The notes: a model not told the origin generated them from the letters alone. Shown: positions 45,314 to 53,603, counted from the stretch's first letter. The stretch is DNA of 64,000 nucleotides from Paenibacillus foliorum (GCF_013141765.1 NZ_WHOD01000106.1:1-64000); one strand, 5' to 3'. Numbers and translations: made by a program.

Positions 45314-46012
45314 TTAGTCAGCTGCAGGTTTGTCTTCCTCACGAATAGGAAATGAGCGAGCGATATACAAGACTGGCGTTCCTGCAAGCGATATGACAAA
45401 CTTCAGCACATACGTCGTCAACAGAATCTGCCACCACACATCAATTGGGAACACACCGTAGAATGCGATTGAGCAAAAGACCAAGGAATCAACGAATTGG
45501 CTGAGTCCGGTGCTTCCGTTGATACGCAGCCAAAATTGTCCGCGGGCAGGGAATCGACGCTTCAATGCACTAAATACATACACATCCAAGAATTGGCTGA
45601 CCAAGTAGGCGCACACACTGCCGAGCGCTATTTGCGGAGCTAAGCCGAATATTTGCTTCAATGCTTCCTGAGAAATGTCACTCTCTTGAGGAATGAACAC
45701 GAGCACCATCTGCATAATGATCGTCGAAGCGAACAAGGTGAAAAATCCGAACCATACGGCTTGTTTGGCCGCTTTGGCACCGTATTTCTCATTCAACAGG
45801 TCAGTGGTCATATAAATCGACGCATAGATCGAGTTACCCAGCGTCAAGACGATGCCGAATATTTCGATGGTTTTGATGACCTGAATGTTGGCCAATATGG
45901 TTGCGATACCTACCCAGGCATACAGCCCCTTACGGCCAAATAACCGGTAACTGAGCAGAAACAACACAAAATTGACGATGACGAACGTACAACCCCAAGC
46001 TAAATTAAACAT
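45314..46012 (-). CDS. Queuosine precursor transporter (YhhQ/QPTR family)
   Basis: A 232-residue membrane protein with six predicted helices, formerly DUF165 or VUT family. Typical segments: NSIYASIYMTTDLLNEKYGA, AYLVSQFLDVYVFSALKRRF and RINGSTGLSQFVDSLVFCSI. YhhQ imports 7-cyano- or 7-aminomethyl-7-deazaguanine (preQ0/preQ1) for tRNA queuosine synthesis. A preQ1-I-like aptamer directly overlaps its ribosome binding site, which supports the substrate. No queuosine biosynthesis gene lies near, so salvage is likely the role. It is convergent with the ger operon. Confidence 0.88.
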   Translation of the reverse strand: MFNLAWGCTFVIVNFVLFLLSYRLFGRKGLYAWVGIATILANIQVIKTIEIFGIVLTLGNSIYASIYMTTDLLNEKYGAKAAKQAVWFGFFTLFASTIIMQMVLVFIPQESDISQEALKQIFGLAPQIALGSVCAYLVSQFLDVYVFSALKRRFPARGQFWLRINGSTGLSQFVDSLVFCSIAFYGVFPIDVWWQILLTTYVLKFVISLAGTPVLYIARSFPIREEDKPAAD

Positions 46013-46022
46013 GTTTATCTTT

Positions 46023-46061
46023 CTCCTTAGTTTTGATTACGCGGGAGGATTTCGAACCGCG
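46023..46061 (-). ncRNA. preQ1-I-type riboswitch in front of the queuosine precursor transporter
   Basis: On the minus strand CGCGG (46061-46057), a 12-nt loop that begins TTC and ends CTC, CCGCG (46044-46040), then TAATCAAAACTAAGGAG. The stem, the 12-nt loop length, and the A-rich CTAAGG tail match the preQ1-I layout of B. subtilis queC. Loop bases TCCT can pair with AGGA of the ribosome binding site, so ligand would hide it and lower translation. Confidence 0.75.
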
Positions 46062-46093
46062 ACCAGCGACATAGAGACCCGCCGGTTAAGCCT

Positions 46094-46121
46094 CTTCGGT
46101 ACTTCAGAAAAAATACCGAAG
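46094..46121. repeat. 8-bp perfect inverted repeat upstream of the riboswitch
   Basis: CTTCGGTA-12 nt-TACCGAAG. No T run on the transporter strand. Role unknown. Confidence 0.5.
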
Positions 46122-46216
46122 CGTTTATTCTACCATGGTATTTTGAAACCAGCAATACCTGCAGCAAGGCAATTAATTAAAGTCATTGCTATGTGTACAA
46201 GTAATTTTTACACGCT

Positions 46217-46726
46217 TCATTCCCTTGCATGATTAAACCGGTGTATCCCGAAATCCAATACAGTGGATGCAAGAATTGCATCTCTTAACGGATATAAAGT
46301 AGGCGTAAATCTCAGTTCAATACCTGTGTCTAGTAGTTTATCTATCAAATGACTAACCGGTTCAACTCCCTGGGGATTAACCGTTTGATGAGAAATATAG
46401 TAACCCGCCGTTTTGTCAAACAGTTCAAAGCCCTGCTCATCAAAAGCATACTTGTAAATGGTAAAATTCTTCAACTCTTTGTACCAGCGGCTCTCAATTG
46501 TAACGATAGTGGTAGCAGAAGTATCTCCGAAAAAACGGTCTTTATCCGATTTACTAACCTCCTCAGATTTTTTATAGACGATTCTCGGACAGTTTCTTGG
46601 AAAATAAAACGTAAACTCATGCTCCTTATCAATAGCCCAAACAACCGGAGGCATATCTTGTCTGTTTTGCTTAATCCTTGGCACGAAAACTTCTATAACA
46701 GGTTCTTCACTAAAATGGTAGAGCAT
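46217..46726 (-). CDS. DUF6886-like protein
   Basis: A 169-residue soluble protein beginning MLYHFSEEPVIEVFVPRIKQ and with PVVWAIDKEHEFTFYFPRNC near 28-47. I believe this belongs to DUF6886, whose function is not known. The ATG has GGAGG 8 nt upstream. It stands alone. No membrane segments or catalytic motif were recognised. Confidence 0.6.
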   Translation of the reverse strand: MLYHFSEEPVIEVFVPRIKQNRQDMPPVVWAIDKEHEFTFYFPRNCPRIVYKKSEEVSKSDKDRFFGDTSATTIVTIESRWYKELKNFTIYKYAFDEQGFELFDKTAGYYISHQTVNPQGVEPVSHLIDKLLDTGIELRFTPTLYPLRDAILASTVLDFGIHRFNHARE

Positions 46727-46887
46727 CTATCAGACCTCCAATTTATTTGGTAATAGTGTTGAATCATACATAAATCTGCATTTCTTCATCATCTGCTTTA
46801 TTACCTACTATTATAAACCACAACTTTAATATTGGACTTTGAGAATTGAATATCATATAATAGGCACAATTTTAGGAGGGGATTAGG

Positions 46888-47904
46888 ATGGGAAACAAAA
46901 TGATGACCCTATTTACATATAAAACTTGGCTTTCCCTACTCATTCTTGCTTTCATCTTATTGACTGGCTGTATGTCCAATGCTCCTTTGCCACAAACAGC
47001 ACCACCATCAACTGAAGCTACCGCGCCTAAACATATACCCGATCAAGCCGCAGATACACCTTACCGGTTCGTAGTTATGGGGGATAGCCGAGGTTCTTCC
47101 AATGGAACGAACGAGACAACGCTTCGTGCATTGATGGAAAACATCAAGAAGCTGTCTCCTCTACCTCAATTTATTCTTTTTACCGGTGATCAGGTTTCTG
47201 GCGGTTCAGATGTAGGCAAACAACTGGCAGATTGGAAAAATATTGTTGATGATTATTATCCTATTACATCTATGTACCCAACACTAGGCAATCATGAGCA
47301 TGATGAAGCTATTTTTACGCAATCATTCCCTACGCTTCCTAAAGAACAGCTACCTGGATATGGAAAAACAGTATATTCGTTTGATTATGGCAATGCTCGA
47401 TTCATCACACTTAATTCCGATAGACTCAATGCAAAAATGAAATATATAATCGAGAAGGAGCAGCTCGACTGGTTAGAAAACCAGCTCAAAACAAGCAACA
47501 AAACACATACTTTCGTGCAGTTTCATGTGCCAGCCTACCCGGTCGGCGCCCATCTTGGTAGCTCACTAGACGGTGATCCAGCCTCCCGTGACGCCTTATG
47601 GTCGATTCTCGACAAGTATAAGGTTAGCGTGGTATTTGTAGGTCATGAACACAATTACAATAGGAGATTAGTAGACAGCGCCTTTAATGGAAGCGGTTAT
47701 CAGTTTAAAAACAAGATTTATCAATTAACCGTTGGCGGAGCTGGAGCCCCCTTATATTCCGGTAATAAAGAAAACAAACAAGTGGTTGTAGGTCCAAAAG
47801 CCAGCTATCACTACATGGTCGTGGACGTTGATGGCGCCAAATTGAATTTTAAAGCGTATGATCTTCAGCAAAATGAGATCGACTCGTTTACTGTAGAGCG
47901 ATGA
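46888..47904 (+). CDS. Metallophosphoesterase lipoprotein
   Basis: A 338-residue exported calcineurin-like phosphoesterase. The signal peptide ends in the lipobox LLTGC (Cys about 28) and a Pro/Thr/Ala-rich tether follows. All metal-binding blocks are present: VVMGDSRG (about 64-71), FTGDQVSGG, LGNHEHDE, FVQFHVPAYP and FVGHEHNYNR. It resembles purple-acid-phosphatase-type domains in layout. It is anchored outside the cell and would cleave a phosphomonoester or diester. It heads a cluster with two membrane proteins and a degenerate copy of itself. Confidence 0.85.
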   Translation: MGNKMMTLFTYKTWLSLLILAFILLTGCMSNAPLPQTAPPSTEATAPKHIPDQAADTPYRFVVMGDSRGSSNGTNETTLRALMENIKKLSPLPQFILFTGDQVSGGSDVGKQLADWKNIVDDYYPITSMYPTLGNHEHDEAIFTQSFPTLPKEQLPGYGKTVYSFDYGNARFITLNSDRLNAKMKYIIEKEQLDWLENQLKTSNKTHTFVQFHVPAYPVGAHLGSSLDGDPASRDALWSILDKYKVSVVFVGHEHNYNRRLVDSAFNGSGYQFKNKIYQLTVGGAGAPLYSGNKENKQVVVGPKASYHYMVVDVDGAKLNFKAYDLQQNEIDSFTVER

Positions 47905-47996
47905 ACGATCAATAAGTCAATTTCAAGATACAAATCAAGCTTATGCTTACGAAGTAAGTTTTCGCTACAGCGAAACTCTTAGGAGGCTCACCAATA

Positions 47997-48557
47997 ATGA
48001 AAAAAGGTTCTCCTTATCGTGATATAGCGGTTGCCCAAGGGATGATTGCAATCCTTTTTTTCCTGCTCATCCCACTGGCAAATGCGTTCAGTCCAGGAAG
48101 CCAACGTTTATCCGGCGTGCTGCATGGTCTTGGAGCATCGCTAACCTTGATAGTGGCTACCTATACTTGGCATGCTTATTATACCTATGCCAAAGGGAAC
48201 AAAACTGCAAAAGCTAAGCTGGAGTGGCGGCTTCTTATGACCAATTTGCTAACCATAGCTACCATAGTTGCAGGAAATTGGCTGTATATCGGATATCAAG
48301 CTCCTGAAGGTGCCTCAGAGTGGTTCAAGCTTCATGCCCCATTCGGACATTGGGTTATCATGGAATACAAAGAATTTGTAAGCCTAATGACCTTCCCTCT
48401 GGGAGTGGCGGCAAGTGTACTGATTCGGCGATTTTCAGGCGGTAAGGGGCTAGACCAAATTCGCTGGGTGGTTGGTATCTTACTGACATTTATGTGGTTT
48501 TGTTTGTTTATCGGATTTACATTCGGCCTTGTGCTCGCAAAGTGGAAGCTTGCATAG
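47997..48557 (+). CDS. Uncharacterised membrane protein with four helices
   Basis: A 186-residue protein with four predicted helices (about 10-30, 38-60, 80-98 and 155-180) and conserved-looking His residues between helices 2 and 4 (LHGLGA, WHAYYTYAKG, LHAPFGHWVIMEYKEF). The pattern of His in adjacent helices is reminiscent of small b-type cytochrome or DUF420-like proteins but I cannot assign a family. AGGAGG lies 10 nt before the ATG. Gap to the phosphoesterase is 92 bp. Confidence 0.6.
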   Translation: MKKGSPYRDIAVAQGMIAILFFLLIPLANAFSPGSQRLSGVLHGLGASLTLIVATYTWHAYYTYAKGNKTAKAKLEWRLLMTNLLTIATIVAGNWLYIGYQAPEGASEWFKLHAPFGHWVIMEYKEFVSLMTFPLGVAASVLIRRFSGGKGLDQIRWVVGILLTFMWFCLFIGFTFGLVLAKWKLA

Positions 48558-48635
48558 GAAGGAATTGCTTGAATGAATAAATGCAAAGCAAAAATCCGCT
48601 GCCATATGCAATGAGAACACGTAAGGAGGTCATTT

Positions 48636-49055
48636 ATGGAAACGGATCAAGAACAAGCAGAGCCTCAGCTAATTATTGCGACCCCGCGGCGTACGGAGAC
48701 ATCCAAGCAGCCACGATCAGGCGAAGCTGTTGCCGCGATGGCAGCTATCATTCTAGGTATGGGGGCGCTTACTGCCACTCATTGGTGGAGCGTAACGGAT
48801 GCGTCTCATGCCAATCCGATACTGCTCCAATGGGGCTCTTGGCTTCCTTATGGGCATCGGATCGGACCTTTTGCAGGAAAACAAGCCGCTGCCTTAGCTG
48901 TATGGCTCTTCAGCTGGCTGCTATTGCTTCCGCTATTGATGCGATTTGATTTCAAGCTTCGTTCGTGGACCTATGCTTTTATCACATCTATGTTGATTCT
49001 GCTTGTACTCCTCTGGCCGCCTGTATATCATGCCTTATTCGGCTGGCCCGCTTAA
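48636..49055 (+). CDS. Uncharacterised membrane protein with three helices
   Basis: A 139-residue protein: a hydrophilic N-terminus (1-32), then helices at about 33-50, 82-103 and 110-130. AGGAGG precedes the ATG by 6 nt. I recognise no family. It sits in tight array between two genes of the same cluster (78 and 33 bp), so it is probably expressed with them. Confidence 0.6.
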   Translation: METDQEQAEPQLIIATPRRTETSKQPRSGEAVAAMAAIILGMGALTATHWWSVTDASHANPILLQWGSWLPYGHRIGPFAGKQAAALAVWLFSWLLLLPLLMRFDFKLRSWTYAFITSMLILLVLLWPPVYHALFGWPA

Positions 49056-49088
49056 ACGATATTTATTATTAGGGAAGGAGGCGGCCGG

Positions 49089-50549
49089 ATGGAAAGTGAT
49101 CGTAAAGGAAGCATGACCGCTTTTCCAATAACATTGCTATTTATGTTATTGCTTGTATGCTTGACGGTTACACTTTTGATATCCAAGCCTCCTCTCACAG
49201 GGGTCATGGAACAGAGCTCAAATGTGAACAGTTCACCAGCATGGACATTTGGCTACTTGATTGGACAGCAGCCTGTTAAAGAGCCGAGCCGATTACAAAA
49301 TCAGCTTGAGCTTCGTAAAGATATTATGTTTTGGGCAGGGGCAGCGAGTCTAGCCGGCGATACGTCAAATAACCAAGCTGGTGCCAACAGAAAGCCCGCT
49401 TCGCGGCTTTTTTTCCCGGTTTGGGATGATGGTACTCCAGCCTTCAAAGATCAGTATGGAGAGCTGTTCCCCCATATCCCTGAGGAACAGCTGAAGGGGT
49501 ATGGCAGAACCGCTTACTTCGTCGATTATGGCGAAGCGCGGTTCTGGTTTCTTAACTCCGCGAAGCTGGCGGAGGAGCCATCTACGCAGCTCGATTGGCT
49601 GAAACGAACCGCGGCGGAGAATCCGCAGCTGCATCGGATCGTGCTCCTTCAGAAGGAGCACGATCCAATGCAGCCTGAGGTATGGGATCGGCTCGCCGAG
49701 AGCGGCGCCGATCTCGTGCTGATCGGCGCGCGGCTGTACGCGCCGGAAGCTGCGGTAACCGCTCGGCCGCAGGCCGGTTACCGCAGCTCCGCCCACCCCG
49801 GTTGGGCGGAGTGGACGATGAGCAGCCCTTCGGGCGGGCTGCTCATCGTCCAAGGGCAGGGCAGCCGCCTGGAGGCGGCGCTGCCCTTGGACCAGGCCGG
49901 TCGCGCCGCGGACCGGCTCGAGCTTGATGCAGCCGCGCTGCGCCAGCCGGCTGCTGTGCAGGAGCGGGCGCCGATCAGCATCGGCGCCATGTGGCGGTAC
50001 CGCGCGGGCGGACCAGAGGTCCGCGCCGAGGTGCCGCCAGGGCTTGACCTGACCGGGGAGACTCCGACCCGGTCAACGGCCCGGCTGCCGCGCGAAGACT
50101 GGCGCAGCCCGGAGTACAACGACGCCAGCTGGCGTTGGGCAGCCGCGCCATTCGGCCGCTCCACGGACAGCGCCCTGAAGCGCAGCATCCGCACCCCGCT
50201 CGCTGTCGAGCTTCAATCGCCAGCTTATTACTTTCGCAAAAGCTTCGTTCTTGACGAAGGAGAGGCTTCCCAGGCCATTACAGAATGGCTGCTGCATATA
50301 TCATTTGAAGACGGCTTTATCGCCTATCTGAATGGAGTTGAAATTGCCCGAGATTCGATCCGCGAAGGACTTGTCGACTACCGTTCGCTAGCCGTGCCTC
50401 ATAATGGAGGATTATATGAAACAATCTCCCTGGGCAACCATAGAAATCTTCTTGTTCAGGGTGCTAATACTTTAGCCGTAGAGATTCACACCAGCCACCC
50501 AGACTCGCCTGATATGTGGTTTGACCTAAGCTTGTCCTACAAAAAATAA
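49089..50549 (+). CDS. Membrane-anchored pseudo-phosphoesterase with C-terminal sugar-binding-like domain
   Basis: A 486-residue protein with one N-terminal helix (about 10-32). Residues 50-235 align with the phosphoesterase encoded at 46888: FPHIPEEQLKGYGRTAYFVD YGEARFWFLNS matches FPTLPKEQLPGYGKTVYSFD YGNARFITLNS. Every catalytic block is lost: GDSRG, GDQ, GNHEH and GHEHN positions read FGYLIG, WAGAA, WDDGT and GARLYA. Residues 335-486 (YYFRKSFVLD, ISFEDGFIAYLNGVEIARDS, NTLAVEIHTS) form a jelly-roll domain found in bacterial phosphoesterase and CotH-associated proteins. GGAGG precedes the ATG by 7 nt. Codons about 180-355 are GC-rich and consist of nested inverted repeats. Likely a non-catalytic partner of the phosphoesterase. 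Confidence 0.75.
   Translation: MESDRKGSMTAFPITLLFMLLLVCLTVTLLISKPPLTGVMEQSSNVNSSPAWTFGYLIGQQPVKEPSRLQNQLELRKDIMFWAGAASLAGDTSNNQAGANRKPASRLFFPVWDDGTPAFKDQYGELFPHIPEEQLKGYGRTAYFVDYGEARFWFLNSAKLAEEPSTQLDWLKRTAAENPQLHRIVLLQKEHDPMQPEVWDRLAESGADLVLIGARLYAPEAAVTARPQAGYRSSAHPGWAEWTMSSPSGGLLIVQGQGSRLEAALPLDQAGRAADRLELDAAALRQPAAVQERAPISIGAMWRYRAGGPEVRAEVPPGLDLTGETPTRSTARLPREDWRSPEYNDASWRWAAAPFGRSTDSALKRSIRTPLAVELQSPAYYFRKSFVLDEGEASQAITEWLLHISFEDGFIAYLNGVEIARDSIREGLVDYRSLAVPHNGGLYETISLGNHRNLLVQGANTLAVEIHTSHPDSPDMWFDLSLSYKK
49629..50149. repeat. Chain of inverted repeats inside a coding sequence
   Basis: At least ten perfect or near-perfect hairpins in series. Spans: 49629-49673 (14-bp perfect inner arms, 3-nt loop, plus 6 bp outside one mismatch), 49705-49729 (8 bp), 49724-49745 (7), 49748-49788 (13), 49787-49811 (9), 49813-49851 (16), 49848-49892 (12 outer, 6 inner), 49896-49917 (7), 49967-49988 (9), 50008-50024 (7), 50050-50075 (8), 50122-50135 (14-bp palindrome nested in GGCGC/GCGCC at 50101/50149). 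Short palindromes CAGCCGGCTG (49944) and GCGGTACCGC (49994) fill gaps. The reading frame stays open throughout. Confidence 0.92.
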
Positions 50550-50591
50550 GCTTGCAATTGCTTGATCCCCAGAAGGAAAGGAGTTAGCCCA

Positions 50592-51029
50592 ATGAATAAG
50601 ACAAACGTATTCAAATCAACAGCTCTGTTCTCGCCGTCACATCATTTTATAAGAACAAGCCTGTTAGCTAACCGATGGTTGTACTTGAGCTTAGGCATCC
50701 TACTCCCTCTCCTCTCCTTCTGTGCGGGCTGCTCTAACCAATCCCATTATGCTACAGAACCTCAATTGCTTGCTGCGCTTTCGTTTGCACCCCGACATCT
50801 AATAATCGATAACCAGAATGATTATGTCTGGACTAAGGTAACAATTACGCTCAATAGCAACTTCACTTATCAAACCCCTATTTTATCACGCGGCCCCTCC
50901 AGCATCCCTCTGGCCTCATTCCTTGACCCGCAAGGTGAATCTTTCAATCCGGACAAAACTCAACCCCATCATTTAAAAGTGGAGGTACTAGAGGGCATTA
51001 ATGGAAAGCCTGGACAGTTCATTTGGTAA
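50592..51029 (+). CDS. Putative lipoprotein
   Basis: A 145-residue protein with an unusually long N-terminal region (about 33 residues) before a hydrophobic stretch ending in a lipobox-like FCAGC. The mature part (about 95 residues) contains APRHLIIDNQNDYVWTKVTI and has a beta-rich look, as in small Ig-like or DUF-type surface domains. The ATG at 50592 has AGGAG 8 nt upstream. It is the last gene of the phosphoesterase cluster. Family not recognised. Confidence 0.6.
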   Translation: MNKTNVFKSTALFSPSHHFIRTSLLANRWLYLSLGILLPLLSFCAGCSNQSHYATEPQLLAALSFAPRHLIIDNQNDYVWTKVTITLNSNFTYQTPILSRGPSSIPLASFLDPQGESFNPDKTQPHHLKVEVLEGINGKPGQFIW

Positions 51030-51153
51030 AATTATGCTTAAGTTACTATAAAGATTCAATCAAACGCATTGTCCTTAATCAAGAGAGGTATTATACTATT
51101 CACATAATCGAAATCTAGTATTTGCTCATGCATATTTTTTAGGAGGATCTATT

Positions 51154-51534
51154 ATGGCAACTCAAACTAAAAGAAAAGAACCTTTCAGATACATGCTGAC
51201 TAGCCCAACGGAATGTACATTTGAAATTGTTCAGATCAATGAGAATCCTATCTCAGCCAAACCCGCTATAGCTGCAATTATCGATTTAAGCAAGTCCGGA
51301 TGTAAGCTCTATACGAAATTAGACTTAAATGCCAATGATAATCAGATCAAATTGCTCGTCAATCTAACCTTGGATGGTCAATCCATGAAATACCGTGGAA
51401 CCATTCGCTGGCAAAAGCAAACTGACGACTCCTTCTATTACGGAATTCAATTGGAATTAATCGATTCTGAAAAAGATCAAATCCTTGCTGATATCAGAAG
51501 CTTAGCGACTCACAATAAAGTAGAGGTCGTTTAG
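51154..51534 (+). CDS. PilZ domain protein
   Basis: A 126-residue stand-alone PilZ domain. The c-di-GMP-binding motifs are RKEPFRY (RxxxR-type, about 7-13) and DLSKSG (D/NxSxxG, about 48-53), in the expected order and spacing. It would link cyclic-di-GMP levels to an output such as motility or exopolysaccharide. Downstream YVGIQL-type motif reads YYGIQLELI. AGGAGG precedes the ATG. No diguanylate cyclase is nearby. Confidence 0.82.
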   Translation: MATQTKRKEPFRYMLTSPTECTFEIVQINENPISAKPAIAAIIDLSKSGCKLYTKLDLNANDNQIKLLVNLTLDGQSMKYRGTIRWQKQTDDSFYYGIQLELIDSEKDQILADIRSLATHNKVEVV

Positions 51535-51535
51535 A

Positions 51536-52462
51536 TCAACTATCCCTTCGGCTCGGCAATCGTAAAGGCTCTCCAGTCAGCATCTTTATAAAAGCAAGCA
51601 GTGCTTGAGACATCCATTTTTTGGGGTGGATAATAAGTTGAAGCTCAAACCGGAGAGCCTCATGAGAAAAAGGAATCACAGCAACTCTTCCCCGATTCAC
51701 TTCCTCTTGAGCCGCAATTAGCGGCATTAGCGCAATGCCTAGACCGTTAGCAACGCATTGCTTGATTGCCTCTAAGCTTCCCAACTCGAAACCAATACGA
51801 AATTGAATACCATGATCCTTAAGCAGCTTTTCAAAAATCCCCCGATAAATACAACTCTCCTCAGAAACGATTAATTCGATATCATCGAGATCTGTAATCC
51901 CTACATTAAGTTTCTTAGTCAAAGGGTGCTCCGGAGGAGCAATCAGAACCAGAGGTTCTTCACGCACCGAAATACAATGAAGGGATGGATCAGCAGGATA
52001 CCGATCAAGCAGTAACCCTACATCAAATTCTCCGTCCCTCACCTTAGCTAACAGCACCGATTCACTTTCTGGAAAAAGTTGAACCGTTAGACCCGAAATC
52101 TGCTGCTTCAGCTGCTGCAAATATCGCGGCAAATAATAAGCCGCTAACGAATCGATGGTGCCAATAATTATCGAACCTCCGACTTGATTAGCAATTTGTT
52201 CCTTTGACTGATCATACAGATCCAGCATTTGCACCGCCAGCTTCAGAAGTTCTTCTCCAGGTGGGGTCAGGCGAAGCTGTCGTCCATACCTCTCTATTAA
52301 AGGCACCCCGTATTCCCTCTCTAGCTTCTGAATTTGCATTGTAATACTCGACTGGGCATAACCTAGTTCTTCCCCAGCTCTGGTAAAGCTCTGCCGCCTT
52401 GCAACCTCGCGAAATGTACGCAGATAGGTCAAATCCATAGCTCCCTGCACCCTCCCCTTCAT
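51536..52462 (-). CDS. LysR family transcriptional regulator
   Basis: A 308-residue regulator: winged helix-turn-helix (about 10-70; LRTFREVARRQSFTRAGEEL) and a LysR substrate-binding domain (about 95-298). The ATG at 52462 has GAGGAG 6 nt upstream; an internal ATG at 52438 would remove eight residues but has poorer spacing. It is divergent from the dapA-like gene across 253 bp and may control it. Confidence 0.9.
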   Translation of the reverse strand: MKGRVQGAMDLTYLRTFREVARRQSFTRAGEELGYAQSSITMQIQKLEREYGVPLIERYGRQLRLTPPGEELLKLAVQMLDLYDQSKEQIANQVGGSIIIGTIDSLAAYYLPRYLQQLKQQISGLTVQLFPESESVLLAKVRDGEFDVGLLLDRYPADPSLHCISVREEPLVLIAPPEHPLTKKLNVGITDLDDIELIVSEESCIYRGIFEKLLKDHGIQFRIGFELGSLEAIKQCVANGLGIALMPLIAAQEEVNRGRVAVIPFSHEALRFELQLIIHPKKWMSQALLAFIKMLTGEPLRLPSRRDS

Positions 52463-52632
52463 CTAAAGCTCCTCTATATCTCCAGCTTATGCTCATAGCA
52501 TCTCAATATAGCCGACGCCTCAAAGTTGGCAGGGCTATTTAGACTCCTGAACTGTTACTGCAATTCTTGAAGCCTTTAAATGGTTCAACCAGCTGTATGC
52601 TGTCATATAGTATCATCAAAATAATTGATGAC

Positions 52633-52652
52633 ATCTATCACTTATTATAGAT
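52633..52652. promoter_or_regulatory. Inverted repeat, candidate LysR operator
   Basis: ATCTAT-8 nt-ATAGAT lies in the divergent region between the LysR gene and the dapA-like gene. LysR proteins bind such short spaced palindromes. Confidence 0.5.
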
Positions 52653-52715
52653 AACGCTGATGATTAAATCCATGCTAAAGTATCCATACACACTTAATGA
52701 ATGGAGTTGGATGCC

Positions 52716-53594
52716 ATGCTGAAATCACATGAGCTTCGCGGAATTTTCGTCCCTATCGTAACACCTTTTGAAGCAAATGGAGAGCTCGATCTTGAATCCT
52801 TTGGAACGTTCGCTCAACATTTAATCACAGAAGGCATACATGGTCTAGTTGTGAATGGAACAACAGGTGAGTCGCCTGCTATCGAATCAAATGAAGTGCT
52901 CATGCTACTAGCAGCAGCACGTAAAGCGATGGAGTCCACTCGTCGAATACCGATTGTACTCGGAACAGGAACGAACAGTACAGCCTCTACCCTCAAAAGA
53001 ACCGAGCAAGCCGGGCTTCATGGAGCAGATGCTGCTCTCGTTGTTGTACCTTATTACAACCGCCCCTCTCAACAAGGGATTATCGAACATTTTCGCAGCC
53101 TAGCAGACGTAGGTCTTCCCGTTATTCTGTATGATATCCCTCACCGTACTGGGGTTGTGCTTGAGCTCGACACCGTACGTACTATTATGGAAATGGATCA
53201 CATGATAGGCCTTAAGGACAGCACTGGCAGTATTAAATTAGTTACGGAGCTGTCCCGGATTGGATCTAAACCCGTGCTGTGCGGGGATGATGAGCTCTTC
53301 TATGCGTCACTGTGCTGCGGTGCTCAAGGAGGTATGCTTGCTTCAGCTAATGTAGCAACCAACCGATTTGTTCGATTGTATCAGCATCAAATGGAGGACC
53401 AAACTCAGGAAGCCAGGCATATGTTTGATGACCTCCTGCCATTAATCCGCCTGCTGTTCACCGAACCCAATCCCGCACCTCTTAAATGGCTGCTAGCACA
53501 GCAGCAGCAAATAAAATCCGATGAATTACGGCTTCCGATGACTCGCATAAGCTCCCAGCTACAGCAACAGCTGGCTTCCATACAGGTTAGATAA
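52716..53594 (+). CDS. Dihydrodipicolinate synthase family protein (DapA-like)
   Basis: A 292-residue class I aldolase/lyase of the DapA/NanA superfamily. Signature segments: VNGTTGESPAI, Tyr in VVPYYNRPSQQG (about 130), the Schiff-base Lys in GLKDSTGSIK (about 161) and YDIPHRTGV. It could be 4-hydroxy-tetrahydrodipicolinate synthase, or a paralogue such as a keto-deoxy-sugar aldolase; the divergent LysR regulator favours a specific catabolic or biosynthetic role beyond housekeeping lysine synthesis. The start at 52716 follows GGAG by 9 nt; an upstream in-frame start is weaker. Confidence 0.8.
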   Translation: MLKSHELRGIFVPIVTPFEANGELDLESFGTFAQHLITEGIHGLVVNGTTGESPAIESNEVLMLLAAARKAMESTRRIPIVLGTGTNSTASTLKRTEQAGLHGADAALVVVPYYNRPSQQGIIEHFRSLADVGLPVILYDIPHRTGVVLELDTVRTIMEMDHMIGLKDSTGSIKLVTELSRIGSKPVLCGDDELFYASLCCGAQGGMLASANVATNRFVRLYQHQMEDQTQEARHMFDDLLPLIRLLFTEPNPAPLKWLLAQQQQIKSDELRLPMTRISSQLQQQLASIQVR

Positions 53595-53603
53595 GTCGGC
53601 TAT

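Noticed and set aside
46013..46100. Part of the transporter leader looks like the 3' half of a tRNA gene on the minus strand (GGTTCGAAATCC).
   Set aside because: The T-stem arms around TTCGAAA are not complementary, no acceptor-stem partner or anticodon arm can be placed, and the same bases fit a preQ1-I aptamer with correct stem, loop length and tail.
49365..50297. Several long open frames on the minus strand opposite the GC-rich pseudo-phosphoesterase gene (49365-49853, 49778-50194, 50073-50297).
   Set aside because: They are antisense shadows caused by high GC and by the inverted repeats, lack ribosome binding sites, and encode Arg/Ala/Pro-rich products like no known family.
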